Assembly: GCA_965198485.1 (NCBI GenBank)
Contig: CBDAPQ010000005.1
Span: forward strand, 1,922,001 to 1,986,000
Origin: RH-AL1 sp965198485
GTDB lineage: Bacteria > Pseudomonadota > Alphaproteobacteria > Rhizobiales > Beijerinckiaceae
Direction of reading: 5' to 3'
Length of the DNA: 64,000 bases
Below the pieces are notes generated by a model, which worked only from the letters and a program-made list of their open reading frames with translations, did not search any database and was not told where the DNA came from. Each line of letters starts with the position of its first letter. The stretch's first letter is position 1. Positions 43,751-53,385 of this stretch are shown here, one piece after another. The position numbers were made by a program, and so were the translations under genes.

Positions 43751-46378
43751 TCAGGCGTCTTCCTCCTCGGGCAGGCCGGAGATGACGCGGGCGCGGCTGT
43801 GGGCGAGGATTTCGCGCTTGCCGGTATGGCTGGCCGGCCCGAGGATTCCCTCCTTCTCCATGCGCTCGATCAGCGATGCGGCCTTGTTGTAGCCGACCTG
43901 CAGTCGGCGCTGAACGTAGGAGACCGAGCTCTTCTTGTCGCGCAGGACGACCTTCACCGCTTGCTCGTAGAGCGAACCGTCGTCCTCGGCGCCGCCAGGG
44001 CCGCCCATCGCGGTCTTGTCGAAGACGGCGGCATCCTCCGCCTCGTCCTCACCGCCCTCCGGACCCTCGCCTTCGAGATCGTCTGTGACGCTGTCGAGGT
44101 AGTCGGGCACGCCTTGCGTCTTGAGGTGGGCGACGACGCGCTCGACGTCCTCATCCGAGACGAAGGGACCGTGAACGCGGTAGATGCGGCCGCCGCCGGC
44201 CATGTGCAGCATGTCGCCCTGGCCGAGCAGCTGCTCGGCGCCCTGCTCGCCGAGGATGGTGCGGCTGTCAATCTTCGAGGTCACCTGAAAGGAGATGCGC
44301 GTCGGGAAGTTCGCCTTGATGGTACCGGTGATGACGTCGACCGAGGGACGCTGCGTCGCCATGATCAGGTGGATGCCGGCGGCGCGCGCCATCTGGGCGA
44401 GGCGCTGGATTGCGCCTTCGATATCCTTGCCGGCGACCATCATCAGGTCGGCCATTTCGTCGACGATCACCACGATGTAGGGCAGGGTGACGAGGTCGAG
44501 CGGCTGCTCTTCCGTGACCGGCTTGCCGGTCTCGCGGTCGAAGCCGGTGGTGACCTGCAGCTTGATAATCTCGCCGTTGGCCTTGGCCTGGACCACGCGG
44601 GCGTTGAAGCCGTCGATGTTGCGCACGCCGAGCTTCGACATCTTTCTGTAGCGATCCTCCATCTCTCGGACCGCCCATTTCAGCGCCACCACGGCCTTCT
44701 TGGGGTCGGTCACGACGGGCGTCAGCAGATGAGGGATGCCGTCGTAGACCGAGAGCTCCAGCATCTTGGGGTCGACCATGATGAGGCGGCATTCCTCCGG
44801 CTTCAAACGGAATAGCAGCGACAGGATCATGGTGTTGATGGCGACCGACTTGCCCGAGCCGGTGGTGCCGGCGACGAGCAGGTGGGGCATCTTTGCAAGC
44901 TCGGCGATGACCGGCTCGCCGCCGATCGTCTTTCCCAGCGCGATGGCGAGCTTGTGCTTGGAATCGGCGAAGGCCTCGCATTCCACCATCTCGCGGAAGA
45001 ACACGGTCTCGCGCCGCTCGTTGGGCAGCTCGATGCCGATGGCGTTGCGGCCCGGCACCACGGCGACGCGGGCCGACAGCGCCGACATCGAGCGGGCGAT
45101 GTCGTCCGCAAGCCCGATGACGCGCGAAGATTTCATGCCGGGCGCCGGCTCCAGCTCGTACAGCGTCACCACAGGGCCGGCTCGCACGTGGATGATCTCG
45201 CCGCGGATGCCGAAATCCTCCAGCGTGGACTCGAGCAGGCGGGCGTTCTGCTCCAGCATGTCGGCGGTAAGCGCCGTGCCCTCGAGCTTGCGCATCTCGC
45301 CGAGCAGCTCGACGGAGGGGTATTCATACTCGATCGTGGGGGCAGGGCGCCGCGGCAAGACGCGCACCGGCTCGGCCTGCAGGCTGACGCGGGCGCAGAT
45401 CGCGGCCGGCGAGGCCGTCGCCTCCGCGACCGCCGCCGTCCCGGCCACCGGTGCGGACGCTTTCAGCTTGGCCCGCACGGAGACGGCGAAGGCCGACTTG
45501 GTCGCGGACTCCACGGGAATGGGCAGGCGCGGCGCGAGGTCGTTCGCCGGCAACGGCACGGCAACCTCGAAGCCGCTCAGGAGGCTCAGGCGGCGAGAAG
45601 CGCCGGAGCGGATCGGATTAGGGGCCAACTGGTCCTCGATATGCAAAGCCTCAACCTCGTCAATGAAGTCGGTGTCAGGGGGGGACGCGCCGCCGGCCGT
45701 GACGATGGTGTCGTCACGAACGTCGTCGCGGGCGTCTTCGGGGACGACGGCGTCCTCGAGAGGACTGGTGTCCTCGGGTCGTGCGATCTCGCCCTGCGGC
45801 TCAATCGGGGCGATCGGGTCCTCGGCGCCGACGCGAGCACGGCGCAGCAGGTGGTCGGGCGTGCGCATGTAGCGGACGCCCGGCGCGGCGAGGAACGGGC
45901 GCTGCCATATCGGTATGGCGGCGAGCGGGTCCGGTGGTGGCCGGGGCGGCGTCGGCCGAGGCGCGGTGGTCGCCCTCGCCCCCGGGGTCCGAGGCGGCGT
46001 GGCCGGCTGCGCCGGCGCGGGCGCCGGGCGTGCCGCGGGGCGCGCGAGAGTCGGCGTGAACGCCGGCGCCGGGCGCGGCTCCGCTGCTTGCGGAGGTAGC
46101 CCGGTCACGGCATCGCGCGGGGCGTGCACCGCCGCCGGACGCGCCGCCGCCGTGACGCGCTCGATCTCGGCGCCGAGCGGCGTCGGCCCGAAGGCCGAAC
46201 GCATCGTGCCGTGCGGCCAATCGCCGGGCGACCGTCGACCGGCTTTGTCGTGCTGGCCGAGGCTCTCGATGAGGGCGACCAGGAGGCGGCTGAGCGCGCG
46301 AGCTCCGGACAGCCCCGCCTCGCGGATCCGGGTCTCTCGCGGGGCAACGGGGACGGCGCGGCTGGAGGAAGAACGCAT
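43751..46378 (-). CDS. ftsK: FtsK/SpoIIIE DNA translocase lacking N-terminal membrane segments
   Basis: 875 residues from ATG 46378; upstream in-frame starts (46456, 46504) add no hydrophobic helix. The first 400 residues are Pro/Ala/Arg-rich linker with no membrane helices. The motor follows: alpha/beta domains with GTTGSGKSVAINTMI (Walker A), LPYIVVIVDEMADLMMVAGKD (Walker B) and RISFQVTSKIDSRTILGEQGAEQLLG, then a C-terminal gamma winged helix (LYEQAVKVVLRDKKSSVSYVQRRLQ) that reads KOPS. FtsK pumps chromosome ends to dif at division. Without the anchor this copy may be soluble, with a second, anchored FtsK elsewhere. Confidence 0.92.
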   Translation of the reverse strand: MRSSSSRAVPVAPRETRIREAGLSGARALSRLLVALIESLGQHDKAGRRSPGDWPHGTMRSAFGPTPLGAEIERVTAAARPAAVHAPRDAVTGLPPQAAEPRPAPAFTPTLARPAARPAPAPAQPATPPRTPGARATTAPRPTPPRPPPDPLAAIPIWQRPFLAAPGVRYMRTPDHLLRRARVGAEDPIAPIEPQGEIARPEDTSPLEDAVVPEDARDDVRDDTIVTAGGASPPDTDFIDEVEALHIEDQLAPNPIRSGASRRLSLLSGFEVAVPLPANDLAPRLPIPVESATKSAFAVSVRAKLKASAPVAGTAAVAEATASPAAICARVSLQAEPVRVLPRRPAPTIEYEYPSVELLGEMRKLEGTALTADMLEQNARLLESTLEDFGIRGEIIHVRAGPVVTLYELEPAPGMKSSRVIGLADDIARSMSALSARVAVVPGRNAIGIELPNERRETVFFREMVECEAFADSKHKLAIALGKTIGGEPVIAELAKMPHLLVAGTTGSGKSVAINTMILSLLFRLKPEECRLIMVDPKMLELSVYDGIPHLLTPVVTDPKKAVVALKWAVREMEDRYRKMSKLGVRNIDGFNARVVQAKANGEIIKLQVTTGFDRETGKPVTEEQPLDLVTLPYIVVIVDEMADLMMVAGKDIEGAIQRLAQMARAAGIHLIMATQRPSVDVITGTIKANFPTRISFQVTSKIDSRTILGEQGAEQLLGQGDMLHMAGGGRIYRVHGPFVSDEDVERVVAHLKTQGVPDYLDSVTDDLEGEGPEGGEDEAEDAAVFDKTAMGGPGGAEDDGSLYEQAVKVVLRDKKSSVSYVQRRLQVGYNKAASLIERMEKEGILGPASHTGKREILAHSRARVISGLPEEEDA

Positions 46379-46545
46379 GGGACGCTGGACGCTCGGCAAC
46401 GCGGGACAGGTCGAATGGTAAAGTTCGAGCGTTAAGCAATTCCTCCCCTTCAGCATGCCCTGACCGCCGTATGGCGCAGGCCTGACGGAAGACCTTTGAT
46501 TCACCGTTCGCGCCTATGCTTCTCCTGGTTTAGCGATGAGCGACT

Positions 46546-47757
46546 ATGGAAACGATAGGCGATACCGATACACGGGAACTCGACGAGGCTGCTCGGCCGT
46601 CGTGGCGCATGCGCTTTGCGCCCGCCCTCGAGCGACGCTACGAGGACGAGGTCGCCGCAGAGCGCTGCCGCCGATTGATTACGCAGAACTGGATCGGGCT
46701 GGCGATCTACGTCGGCTTCCTGGCCGGCGACTGGATCCTCGTCCGTGACGTCTTCTGGATCTCGGTCGCGCTACACCTCTTCTTCATGCCCCCCATCACG
46801 ATGGCTATGAACGCGACGCTCGCGCGATGCCCGCCGGTCTGGCTGCGCGAGAGCCTGCTGGCATCGAGCATCGTCATTGCTACCGCGGCCATCCTGGGGC
46901 TGATGCTCGTCAGCCGATCCGCGCTGCGCACCAGCGAGCCCCAGTCGGTGGTGCTGGTGATCCTGTTCGCCACCGTGGTACAGCGAATCCGCTTCGGTTA
47001 CGTGCTCGTCACCTGCGTCGTTTCTGCCGTGCTCTACGTGGAGGCCGTGTCGCAGATCTCCGACGGTGCGTCGTGGCAGCGCGAGTGGATCGCCGACGCG
47101 GTGTTCTGCGGCGTGGTTCTGTTCTCGATCATCGGCTGCTGGAACATGGAGCGGGAGCAGCGCTCCAACTTTTTGCTTCGTCAGCGCGATCGAATGCGCC
47201 ACCGCGAGCTTGAGGCGTTGAGCCGCCGCGATCCGCTGACCGGCGCCGGCAACCGCCGCGCGCTCGACGAGGCACTGGCGCGCTGCCTTCCGACCGCGGG
47301 CGCCACGCCGATGGCGGTGGTGCTGTTCGACATCGACCACTTCAAGACCTTCAACGATGTCCACGGCCACCTCGCCGGAGATGTCTGCCTGCGCCGCGTG
47401 GCCGAGGTCATTGCCGCCAACGTGCGCTACGGCGACGTCTTCCGCTTCGGCGGTGAGGAGTTCCTGGTGCTACTCGAGGGTTTCGATCTCGCCGACGCGT
47501 GCGCCGTGGCGGAGCGTGTGCGGCAGGCGCTTGCAGCGGCGTCGGTCCCGCGGGAGCAGACGAGCGATAGCGCCGCGGTGACGCTCTCGGCCGGAGTCGC
47601 GGCGGCGCTGCTGAGCGGGCCCGAGACCATCCACAGTCTCGTCGCCGAAGCCGATCAGGCGCTTTATGCCGCCAAGCGCGGCGGGCGCGATCGGGTGCGT
47701 GCGGCGCCTGCCGTGGATGCACTTGCCTCGGCCGTGTATGACCAATGGGCAGCCTGA
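46546..47757 (+). CDS. Membrane-bound diguanylate cyclase (GGDEF)
   Basis: 403 residues. About six membrane helices occupy residues 45-205 (WIGLAIYVGFLAGDWILV, VFWISVALHLFF, LLASSIVIATAAILGLMLV and others), a short coiled linker follows, and the GGDEF domain spans about 220-390 with RRDPLTGAGNRRAL, FDIDHFKTFNDVHGH and an intact GGEEF at 302-306. It makes cyclic di-GMP from GTP. An RxxD (RYGD) lies four residues before GGEEF, one short of the usual I-site spacing, so product inhibition is uncertain. No EAL domain. Divergent from ftsK. Confidence 0.92.
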   Translation: METIGDTDTRELDEAARPSWRMRFAPALERRYEDEVAAERCRRLITQNWIGLAIYVGFLAGDWILVRDVFWISVALHLFFMPPITMAMNATLARCPPVWLRESLLASSIVIATAAILGLMLVSRSALRTSEPQSVVLVILFATVVQRIRFGYVLVTCVVSAVLYVEAVSQISDGASWQREWIADAVFCGVVLFSIIGCWNMEREQRSNFLLRQRDRMRHRELEALSRRDPLTGAGNRRALDEALARCLPTAGATPMAVVLFDIDHFKTFNDVHGHLAGDVCLRRVAEVIAANVRYGDVFRFGGEEFLVLLEGFDLADACAVAERVRQALAAASVPREQTSDSAAVTLSAGVAAALLSGPETIHSLVAEADQALYAAKRGGRDRVRAAPAVDALASAVYDQWAA

Positions 47758-47788
47758 CTGACAGCGGACACGGCTCCAGCCGCGTGAC

Positions 47789-49249
47789 CTAGCCCAACGC
47801 CGAGCCGGGCCGCGCTTCGGCCACGGCGCGGGCGACCGGCGCCTTGTCGGACTCGGCCGCGGCGATGCCGCGTCGGCCGGTCAACGCCGCACCGGCGTCC
47901 GACGGCAGCCGCACGAAGGCAATGACCGAGGCGGCCGAGACCGAGGCGACGACAGCGAAGGCCCAATGGAAGTCGACCAACCCGAGCGCGCCGCCCCCGT
48001 GCGCCGCGCGAGCCACCTGCACGACGCCTGCGCCCAGCGCCACGCCAATCGACAGCGCAAGTTGCTGCGCCACCGAAGCGAAGGAGACAGCGCGGCTCAT
48101 CCGTTCCTGCGGAATATCGGCATAGGCGATGGCGTTGATGCCGGTGAACTGCAGCGAGCGAAAATAGCCGCCTACGAGTAGCACGCCGAGCAGCAGCGGC
48201 ATCGGCGTCGTCGGGAAGAACAGCGCGTTGACGGCGATGAAGCCAGAGCCGACCAGGGCGTTGAAGACCAGCACGCGCTTGAAGCCGAGACGATCGAGGA
48301 TCGGTCCGGCCGTGGCCTTCATCGCCATTGCTCCCACCGCCGCCACGAAGGTGGTGAGGCCCGAGCGCAGCGGGCTCATGCCGAAGCCGAGCTGCAGCAT
48401 CAGCGGCAACAGCAGCGGCACGGCGCCAACGCCGATGCGAAACAGTGAGCCGCCGGTCACGCTGACGCGGAAGGTCTGCACTTCGAGCAAGCTGAGATCG
48501 ATGATCGGGTTCTCGACGCGCCGTGCGTGGCGCACGTAGAGGGTGATCACTGCGGCGCCGAAGCTCATCAGCGCCAGCACGCCTCCCGTCGGCAGGATAT
48601 CGCGGCCCAGGATGGTGAGCCCGAATACCAGGCTGGCGAGACCGACTGCGGAGAGGAAGAACCCCGAAACATCGAGCCGCCGGACGTCCGTGTCGCGAAC
48701 GTTCTCGATGTAGAGCGTTACCAGCGTCACGCCGAGCACGCCGATGGGCACGTTGATCCAGAAGATGTAGCGCCAATTAAAGAAGGTTGTGATGGCGCCC
48801 CCAACCGGCGGCCCGAGCATCGGACCGAGCAGGGCGGGGATAGTCAGGAAGGCCATCGCCCGCACCAAGTCGCGGCGCTCGACGGTGCGCAGCAGCAGAA
48901 GGCGCCCGACCGGCACCATCATCGCGCCGCCGGTGCCCTGCAGCACGCGCGCAAGGATGAAGCCGGGGAGTGAGGACGACAGCCCGCAGCAGACGGAGCC
49001 GAAGGTGAAGACCACGATGGCGGCGCGAAACACCGTACGGGTACCGAACCTGTCGGCCACCCAGCCCGACGCCGGGATGAACACCGCCAGCGCCAGCAGG
49101 TAGGAGGTCAACGCCAGCTTGAGTGCGATCGGATCCTCGTGGAGATCGCGTGCGATCGCCGGCAGCGCCGTCGAGATCACCGTCCCGTCGAGATTTTCCA
49201 TGAAGAGCGCGCAGGCGACGATGAGGGCGGTGAGCGCGTAGCGTGGCAA
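47789..49249 (-). CDS. DHA2 family MFS drug exporter (EmrB/QacA type)
   Basis: 486 residues with about 14 membrane segments, starting LIVACALFMENLDGTVISTALPAIARDL, the DHA2 motif D1 (LDxTVVNVALP-like). Motif A (GWVADRFGTRTVF) and motif C (MVPVGRLLLLR, LGPMLGPPVGG) are present. The family exports drugs, bile salts or other amphiphiles using the proton gradient. There is no adjacent membrane-fusion protein (EmrA) or regulator, so it probably works alone. It faces the diguanylate cyclase convergently. Confidence 0.9.
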   Translation of the reverse strand: MPRYALTALIVACALFMENLDGTVISTALPAIARDLHEDPIALKLALTSYLLALAVFIPASGWVADRFGTRTVFRAAIVVFTFGSVCCGLSSSLPGFILARVLQGTGGAMMVPVGRLLLLRTVERRDLVRAMAFLTIPALLGPMLGPPVGGAITTFFNWRYIFWINVPIGVLGVTLVTLYIENVRDTDVRRLDVSGFFLSAVGLASLVFGLTILGRDILPTGGVLALMSFGAAVITLYVRHARRVENPIIDLSLLEVQTFRVSVTGGSLFRIGVGAVPLLLPLMLQLGFGMSPLRSGLTTFVAAVGAMAMKATAGPILDRLGFKRVLVFNALVGSGFIAVNALFFPTTPMPLLLGVLLVGGYFRSLQFTGINAIAYADIPQERMSRAVSFASVAQQLALSIGVALGAGVVQVARAAHGGGALGLVDFHWAFAVVASVSAASVIAFVRLPSDAGAALTGRRGIAAAESDKAPVARAVAEARPGSALG

Positions 49250-49368
49250 AATCGGGAGGTCTCCGACCGCCGGCGCTGGCAGGCCGGGACAGCCCGGACA
49301 TAGGAGGGCAGGGCGGCCAAATCGAGGTCCGGCGGGTATGGCGCGTTCACCGCCCCGCGATCAACGCG

Positions 49369-49674
49369 TCACATCTTATTGACGGGCGGCCTGCCGAACG
49401 GCTGCCGCTTCGGGATCCCCTGCTGCTTGAAGGCCGCTGCCGAAGACTTCAGCGCGGCGGCGCCCTCTGCCGTCAGACTATAGGCGCCGGCCACGCTGCG
49501 TATGACAAGCGCCTGCTCGATCATGTCCTCGAGGGCCAACTCACTCCGATCGGGCTCGCCGCAGGCTCCCGAGAATGATTTGGCCGAGAATGATTGCCCC
49601 TCGTAGATGCAATTCATCATTCGGCAGCGATTGAGAATGATGCGGATGTCGCCCGAGATTTCCATGACCAGCAT
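49369..49674 (-). CDS. Small hypothetical protein
   Basis: 101 residues from ATG 49674, or 98 from ATG 49665. The middle (ELALEDMIEQALVIRSVAGAYSLTAEGAAALKSS) reads like a small winged-helix or helical domain, and the N-terminus has three cysteines (NRCRMMNCIYEG, GACGE). No signal peptide or membrane segment. I recognise no family. Codon use is less biased than in its neighbours, so it is only moderately supported. Confidence 0.5.
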   Translation of the reverse strand: MLVMEISGDIRIILNRCRMMNCIYEGQSFSAKSFSGACGEPDRSELALEDMIEQALVIRSVAGAYSLTAEGAAALKSSAAAFKQQGIPKRQPFGRPPVNKM

Positions 49675-49779
49675 CCTGAAGCCGAAGGAATAAAACTGCG
49701 AAGGCCCCCTGTTGTCTTGCTTCGAGAGGGGCGCAGTTCGATGTGGTACGAAACGAAAGGAAGCACAAGATCACCGAGC

Positions 49780-49811
49780 TATTGTAAATCTATTATGCCA
49801 TATGTTAACAG
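49780..49811 (+). promoter_or_regulatory. AT-rich patch, possible promoter for the GT4-debranching operon
   Basis: ATTGTAAATCTATTATGCCA followed by TATGTTAACAG is unusually AT-rich for this sequence and lies about 80-110 bp ahead of the GT4 gene, between it and the divergent small hypothetical gene. I assign no exact -35/-10 boxes. A shared promoter region is the likely role. Confidence 0.3.
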
Positions 49812-49888
49812 AAGGCATCGCCGAGCGGCTTACAGGCAGCGGCGACTGGGAGATGTGTGCGCTTTCGCCTTGAACGGAGCCGCCCGCT

Positions 49889-51019
49889 ATGACTTCCGGC
49901 AAGCTTGTACCGGCCCTCCAAGCACGGCAGGTGCTACGGATCGCACAGGTTGCACCGCTCTACGAGTCCGTTCCGCCAAAGCTCTACGGTGGTACGGAAC
50001 GCATCGTCGCCCACCTCACCAACGCGCTGGTCGATCTCGGTCACGAGGTCACCTTGTTCGCGACCGGTGACGCCGACACGCGGGCGACCCTGGTGCCGGT
50101 GCGCGACGAGCCCATCCGGCTCGACGCTTCCACCCTCAAGTCGGACCTCGCCTCGCACCTCTCCATGCTTCACGAGGTGCACCGCCGGCGCGCGGACTTC
50201 GACGTCATCCACTTCCATACCGACATGCTGCATTTTCCCCTTTTCGAGGCCTGCGCGGCACGCACGGTGACGACACTGCACGGGCGCCTTGACATCAAGG
50301 ATCTGGCACACGTCTACGAGCGCTGGCCCGGCTTTCCCCTCGTTTCGATCTCCGATCACCAACGCTTGCCTCTCGCAGGAGCCAATTGGGTCAAGACCAT
50401 CCACCACGGCGTGGCGCCGTTCGCGGTGCTGCCCGCCGCGATCGATCCGGATCGGACGCCCTACCTGCTATTCCTCGGTCGCATTTCCCCGGAGAAGCGC
50501 CCCGACCGCGCCATCGCCGTTGCCAAGGCATGTGGGATCACGCTCAAGATCGCGGCCAAGGTCGACGCCGCCGATCGCGCCTATTTCAAGCGGGACATTG
50601 AGCCATTGCTCGACGATCCGCTCATCGACTTCATCGGCGAGGTCGGCGAGGCCGAGAAACCAATGCTGCTCGGCGGTGCCAAGGCGCTGCTGTTCCCGAT
50701 CGACTGGCCCGAGCCATTCGGCCTCGTCATGATCGAGGCGATGTCCTACGGCACCCCGGTCGTCGCGTGGCATTGCGGTTCCGTTCCTGAGGTGATGGAG
50801 GACGGCGTGACCGGATTCATCGTCGGGAACGAGGCGCAGGCGATCACGGCCGTGGAACGCCTCGACACGATCGATCGCGCCCGCGTTAAGGCCGTCTTCG
50901 CGCGCCGCTTCGCGGCCAATATCATGGCGGCGAGCTACGTCACGCTCTACGAGGCGCTGATCCTCGCCGACATCCTCCGCCTGCCCGCCGTTCCGCTATC
51001 CCTGGGGACGGCCCTATGA
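49889..51019 (+). CDS. GT4 family glycosyltransferase
   Basis: 376 residues. The GT-B fold shows an N-terminal segment RIAQVAPLYESVPPKLYGGTERIVAHLTNALVDLGHEVTLFAT, a C-terminal domain beginning LLFLGRISPEKRPDRAIAVAKA, and the nucleotide-sugar motif EPFGLVMIEAMSYGTPVVAW followed by SVPEVMEDGVTGF. This is the GPGTF/GT4 group of retaining transferases. It overlaps the amylo-1,6-glucosidase gene by 4 bp (ATGA), so the two are translationally coupled, suggesting synthesis or trimming of an alpha-glucan or glucoside. Acceptor unknown. Confidence 0.9.
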   Translation: MTSGKLVPALQARQVLRIAQVAPLYESVPPKLYGGTERIVAHLTNALVDLGHEVTLFATGDADTRATLVPVRDEPIRLDASTLKSDLASHLSMLHEVHRRRADFDVIHFHTDMLHFPLFEACAARTVTTLHGRLDIKDLAHVYERWPGFPLVSISDHQRLPLAGANWVKTIHHGVAPFAVLPAAIDPDRTPYLLFLGRISPEKRPDRAIAVAKACGITLKIAAKVDAADRAYFKRDIEPLLDDPLIDFIGEVGEAEKPMLLGGAKALLFPIDWPEPFGLVMIEAMSYGTPVVAWHCGSVPEVMEDGVTGFIVGNEAQAITAVERLDTIDRARVKAVFARRFAANIMAASYVTLYEALILADILRLPAVPLSLGTAL

Positions 51020-53160
51020 TGTCGCAGACCGAGTCGCCTGGAGGCGCCGAGGCCGCCGACATCGCCGGCGATCCGAGCCAGTACGTACTCAAGCACGGCG
51101 ACATGTTTCTGGTCTGCGATGCCATCGGTAACGTGTGGGGCCCCGCTGAAGGTTTGTTCTACGACGACACCAGGTTGCTCTCGCGGTTCCGGCTACTCGT
51201 CGGCGGGCGTGCGCTGTCGCTGCTGGGCGCGGCGATCGGCCAGGACGACGTGACGTTCCAGTCGAACCTCACCAACAAGCCGCTGCCGCCGATCGGCGGC
51301 ACGGCGAAGACGCCCGAGGGCATCATTCACATCGAGCGCACGCGCATACTCTGGCAAGTGCGGCTCTACGAGCGCATCCGCGTCTCCAATTACGGTCGAC
51401 AGGCCGCCACGTTGACCCTGCGCCTCGATCTCGGTGCGGACTTTCGCGACATGTTCGAGGTCCGCGGCGTCGAGCGCAAGGCGCGCGGCGCGATGCAGGG
51501 TCCCGTGATCACGAGCCATACCGTCGCCTTCGGCTACGTTGGCCTCGACGACATCCTGCGGCGCACGGTGATCAGTCTCTCGGCAAGACCCTCCCGTATC
51601 GATTCGACTGGCATCGACGTCGAACTGGCGCTGAGCTCGGGCGAGACGCTCGATTTCTTCCTGGAGGTTGGCGTGGACGACGCGCCGCCGCCCTCGAGCG
51701 AGCGCTTCCAGGACGCCATGACGCGCGCCCGGGGGCAGGCTCGCGACCTGCGCGACATGGGCGCCGCCGTCGAGACCAACGGCCGGCTCTTCAGCGAGTG
51801 GCTCGGCAAGTCGCGCGCCGACATCGCGCTGCTGACGACCGAGCTCGACACCGGCCCCTATCCCTACGCCGGCATCCCTTGGTTCTCGACCGCCTTCGGT
51901 CGCGATGCCATCGTCACGTCGCTGCAGATGCTGTGGCTGGATCCTTCGCTGGCGCGCGGCGTCCTGCGGTTCCTTGCCGCCAATCAGGCGACGGAAACCT
52001 CGGCGTTCTTCGATTCCGCGCCCGGCAAGATCATGCACGAGATGCGCAAAGGCGAGATGGTGCGGCTCGGCGAACTGCCGTTTTCGCGCTACTACGGCGG
52101 CGTGGACACGACGCCGTTGTTCGTGCTGCTGGCCGGAGCCTACGCCGAACGCACCGGCGACCTCGCGCTCATCGATTCGCTATGGCCTAACCTGCTTGCC
52201 GCGACGGGTTGGATCGAGCAAGCGATGGAGAGGGATGGCTTCCTCGCCTATGCCCGCGGCGCCGCGACGGGCCTCGCCAACCAGGGTTGGAAGGACAGCG
52301 AGGATTCTGTTTTCGATGCCGCCGGCGACGACGTGCCCGGCCCGATCGCGCTCTGCGAGGTGCAGGGCTACGTCTTCGCCGCCTTCAACGCCATGGCCGA
52401 TCTGGCGGCTCGGCTCGGCTCGCCCGACGAGAGCGCGGAATGGCACGGTAAGGCCGAGCGACTGCGCCGCGCTGTCGAGGACAGCTTCTGGCTCGAGGAT
52501 CTCGGCACCTACGCCGAGGCGCTTGATGGCCGCGGACGAGCCTGCCGCATCGCCACCTCCAACCCCGGCCATCTGCTTTACTGCCGTCTGCCGGCTCCCG
52601 AGCGCGCGGCGCGCGTGACGCGGCTTCTAAGCGGGCCGCGCTTCAACTCGGGCTGGGGCGTGCGCACGCTGGCGGCGGGCGAGAGCCGCTATAACCCGAT
52701 GTCCTACCACAACGGCTCGACCTGGCCGCACGACACCGCGATCTGCGCCGCCGGCATGGCCAATTATGGCGAGCGCGACCGCGTCGTCGACCTACTCGGC
52801 AACAGCTTCGAGGCGGCGGTGAAATACGAGATGCGGCTACCCGAGCTGATGTGCGGCTTCGAGCGCCGCGAAGGGGAGCCGCCGATCGGCTATCCCGTCG
52901 CCTGCCGCCCCCAAGCCTGGGCCTCCGGCGCCGCCTTCATGATGCTGCAGGCGGTGCTCGGCCTCACCATCGACGCCTGGCGCGGCGTCATTCACATCAA
53001 CCACCCGAGCCTGCCGCACGGCATCGACCACCTCGTCCTGCGCGACCTCGCCGTCGGCGAGCGCACGATTGATTTGACCTTTCAGAAGGCCGGCGCGCGC
53101 ATCGCGGTCTACCCGCAGGCGGTCGGGCCGGATCCGATCCCGGTTCTGATCTACGGGTGA
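51016..53160 (+). CDS. Amylo-alpha-1,6-glucosidase / glycogen debranching-type protein
   Basis: 714 residues. Residues about 20-235 are the GDE N-terminal bis domain (VLKHGDMFLVCDAIGNVWGPAEGLFYDDTRLLSRFRL). Residues about 260-700 are an (alpha/alpha)6 barrel: GIPWFSTAFGRDAIVTSLQML, SRYYGGVDTTPLFVLLAGAY, NQGWKDSEDSVFDAAG, SYHNGSTWPHDTAICAAGM and CRPQAWASGAAFMML. The family hydrolyses alpha-1,6 linkages of glycogen-like glucans, but many bacterial members are uncharacterised. No signal peptide; cytosolic. It is coupled to the GT4 gene. A second glucosidase of another family (GH63-like) lies at 21449-24142. Confidence 0.88.
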   Translation: MMSQTESPGGAEAADIAGDPSQYVLKHGDMFLVCDAIGNVWGPAEGLFYDDTRLLSRFRLLVGGRALSLLGAAIGQDDVTFQSNLTNKPLPPIGGTAKTPEGIIHIERTRILWQVRLYERIRVSNYGRQAATLTLRLDLGADFRDMFEVRGVERKARGAMQGPVITSHTVAFGYVGLDDILRRTVISLSARPSRIDSTGIDVELALSSGETLDFFLEVGVDDAPPPSSERFQDAMTRARGQARDLRDMGAAVETNGRLFSEWLGKSRADIALLTTELDTGPYPYAGIPWFSTAFGRDAIVTSLQMLWLDPSLARGVLRFLAANQATETSAFFDSAPGKIMHEMRKGEMVRLGELPFSRYYGGVDTTPLFVLLAGAYAERTGDLALIDSLWPNLLAATGWIEQAMERDGFLAYARGAATGLANQGWKDSEDSVFDAAGDDVPGPIALCEVQGYVFAAFNAMADLAARLGSPDESAEWHGKAERLRRAVEDSFWLEDLGTYAEALDGRGRACRIATSNPGHLLYCRLPAPERAARVTRLLSGPRFNSGWGVRTLAAGESRYNPMSYHNGSTWPHDTAICAAGMANYGERDRVVDLLGNSFEAAVKYEMRLPELMCGFERREGEPPIGYPVACRPQAWASGAAFMMLQAVLGLTIDAWRGVIHINHPSLPHGIDHLVLRDLAVGERTIDLTFQKAGARIAVYPQAVGPDPIPVLIYG

Positions 53161-53385
53161 GAGGTGGCGAGGCTAAGCCGCCGACGTCATGGCGGGCCTT
53201 GTCCCTGCCGTTACGTAGGGCCGGCCCGATGACCGCGACGCAGGTCGAACTCATTTCGTAGGAGGACCTTCGCGTCCTCACCTGCCACCAACGACTCCTT
53301 GAACGGGGTCAGGTCTGCCGTCGAGGGTTGCCTACCTTGCGCCGACCGACTTTCGAAGGGGGCCGCGCTGGCGTACACGGGCGTC

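Noticed and set aside
53211..53385. Reverse frame reading VLLRNEFDLRRGH upstream of the DUF815 gene
   Set aside because: Looks partly coding but continues as antisense of the DUF815 gene and matches no family; left as non-coding.
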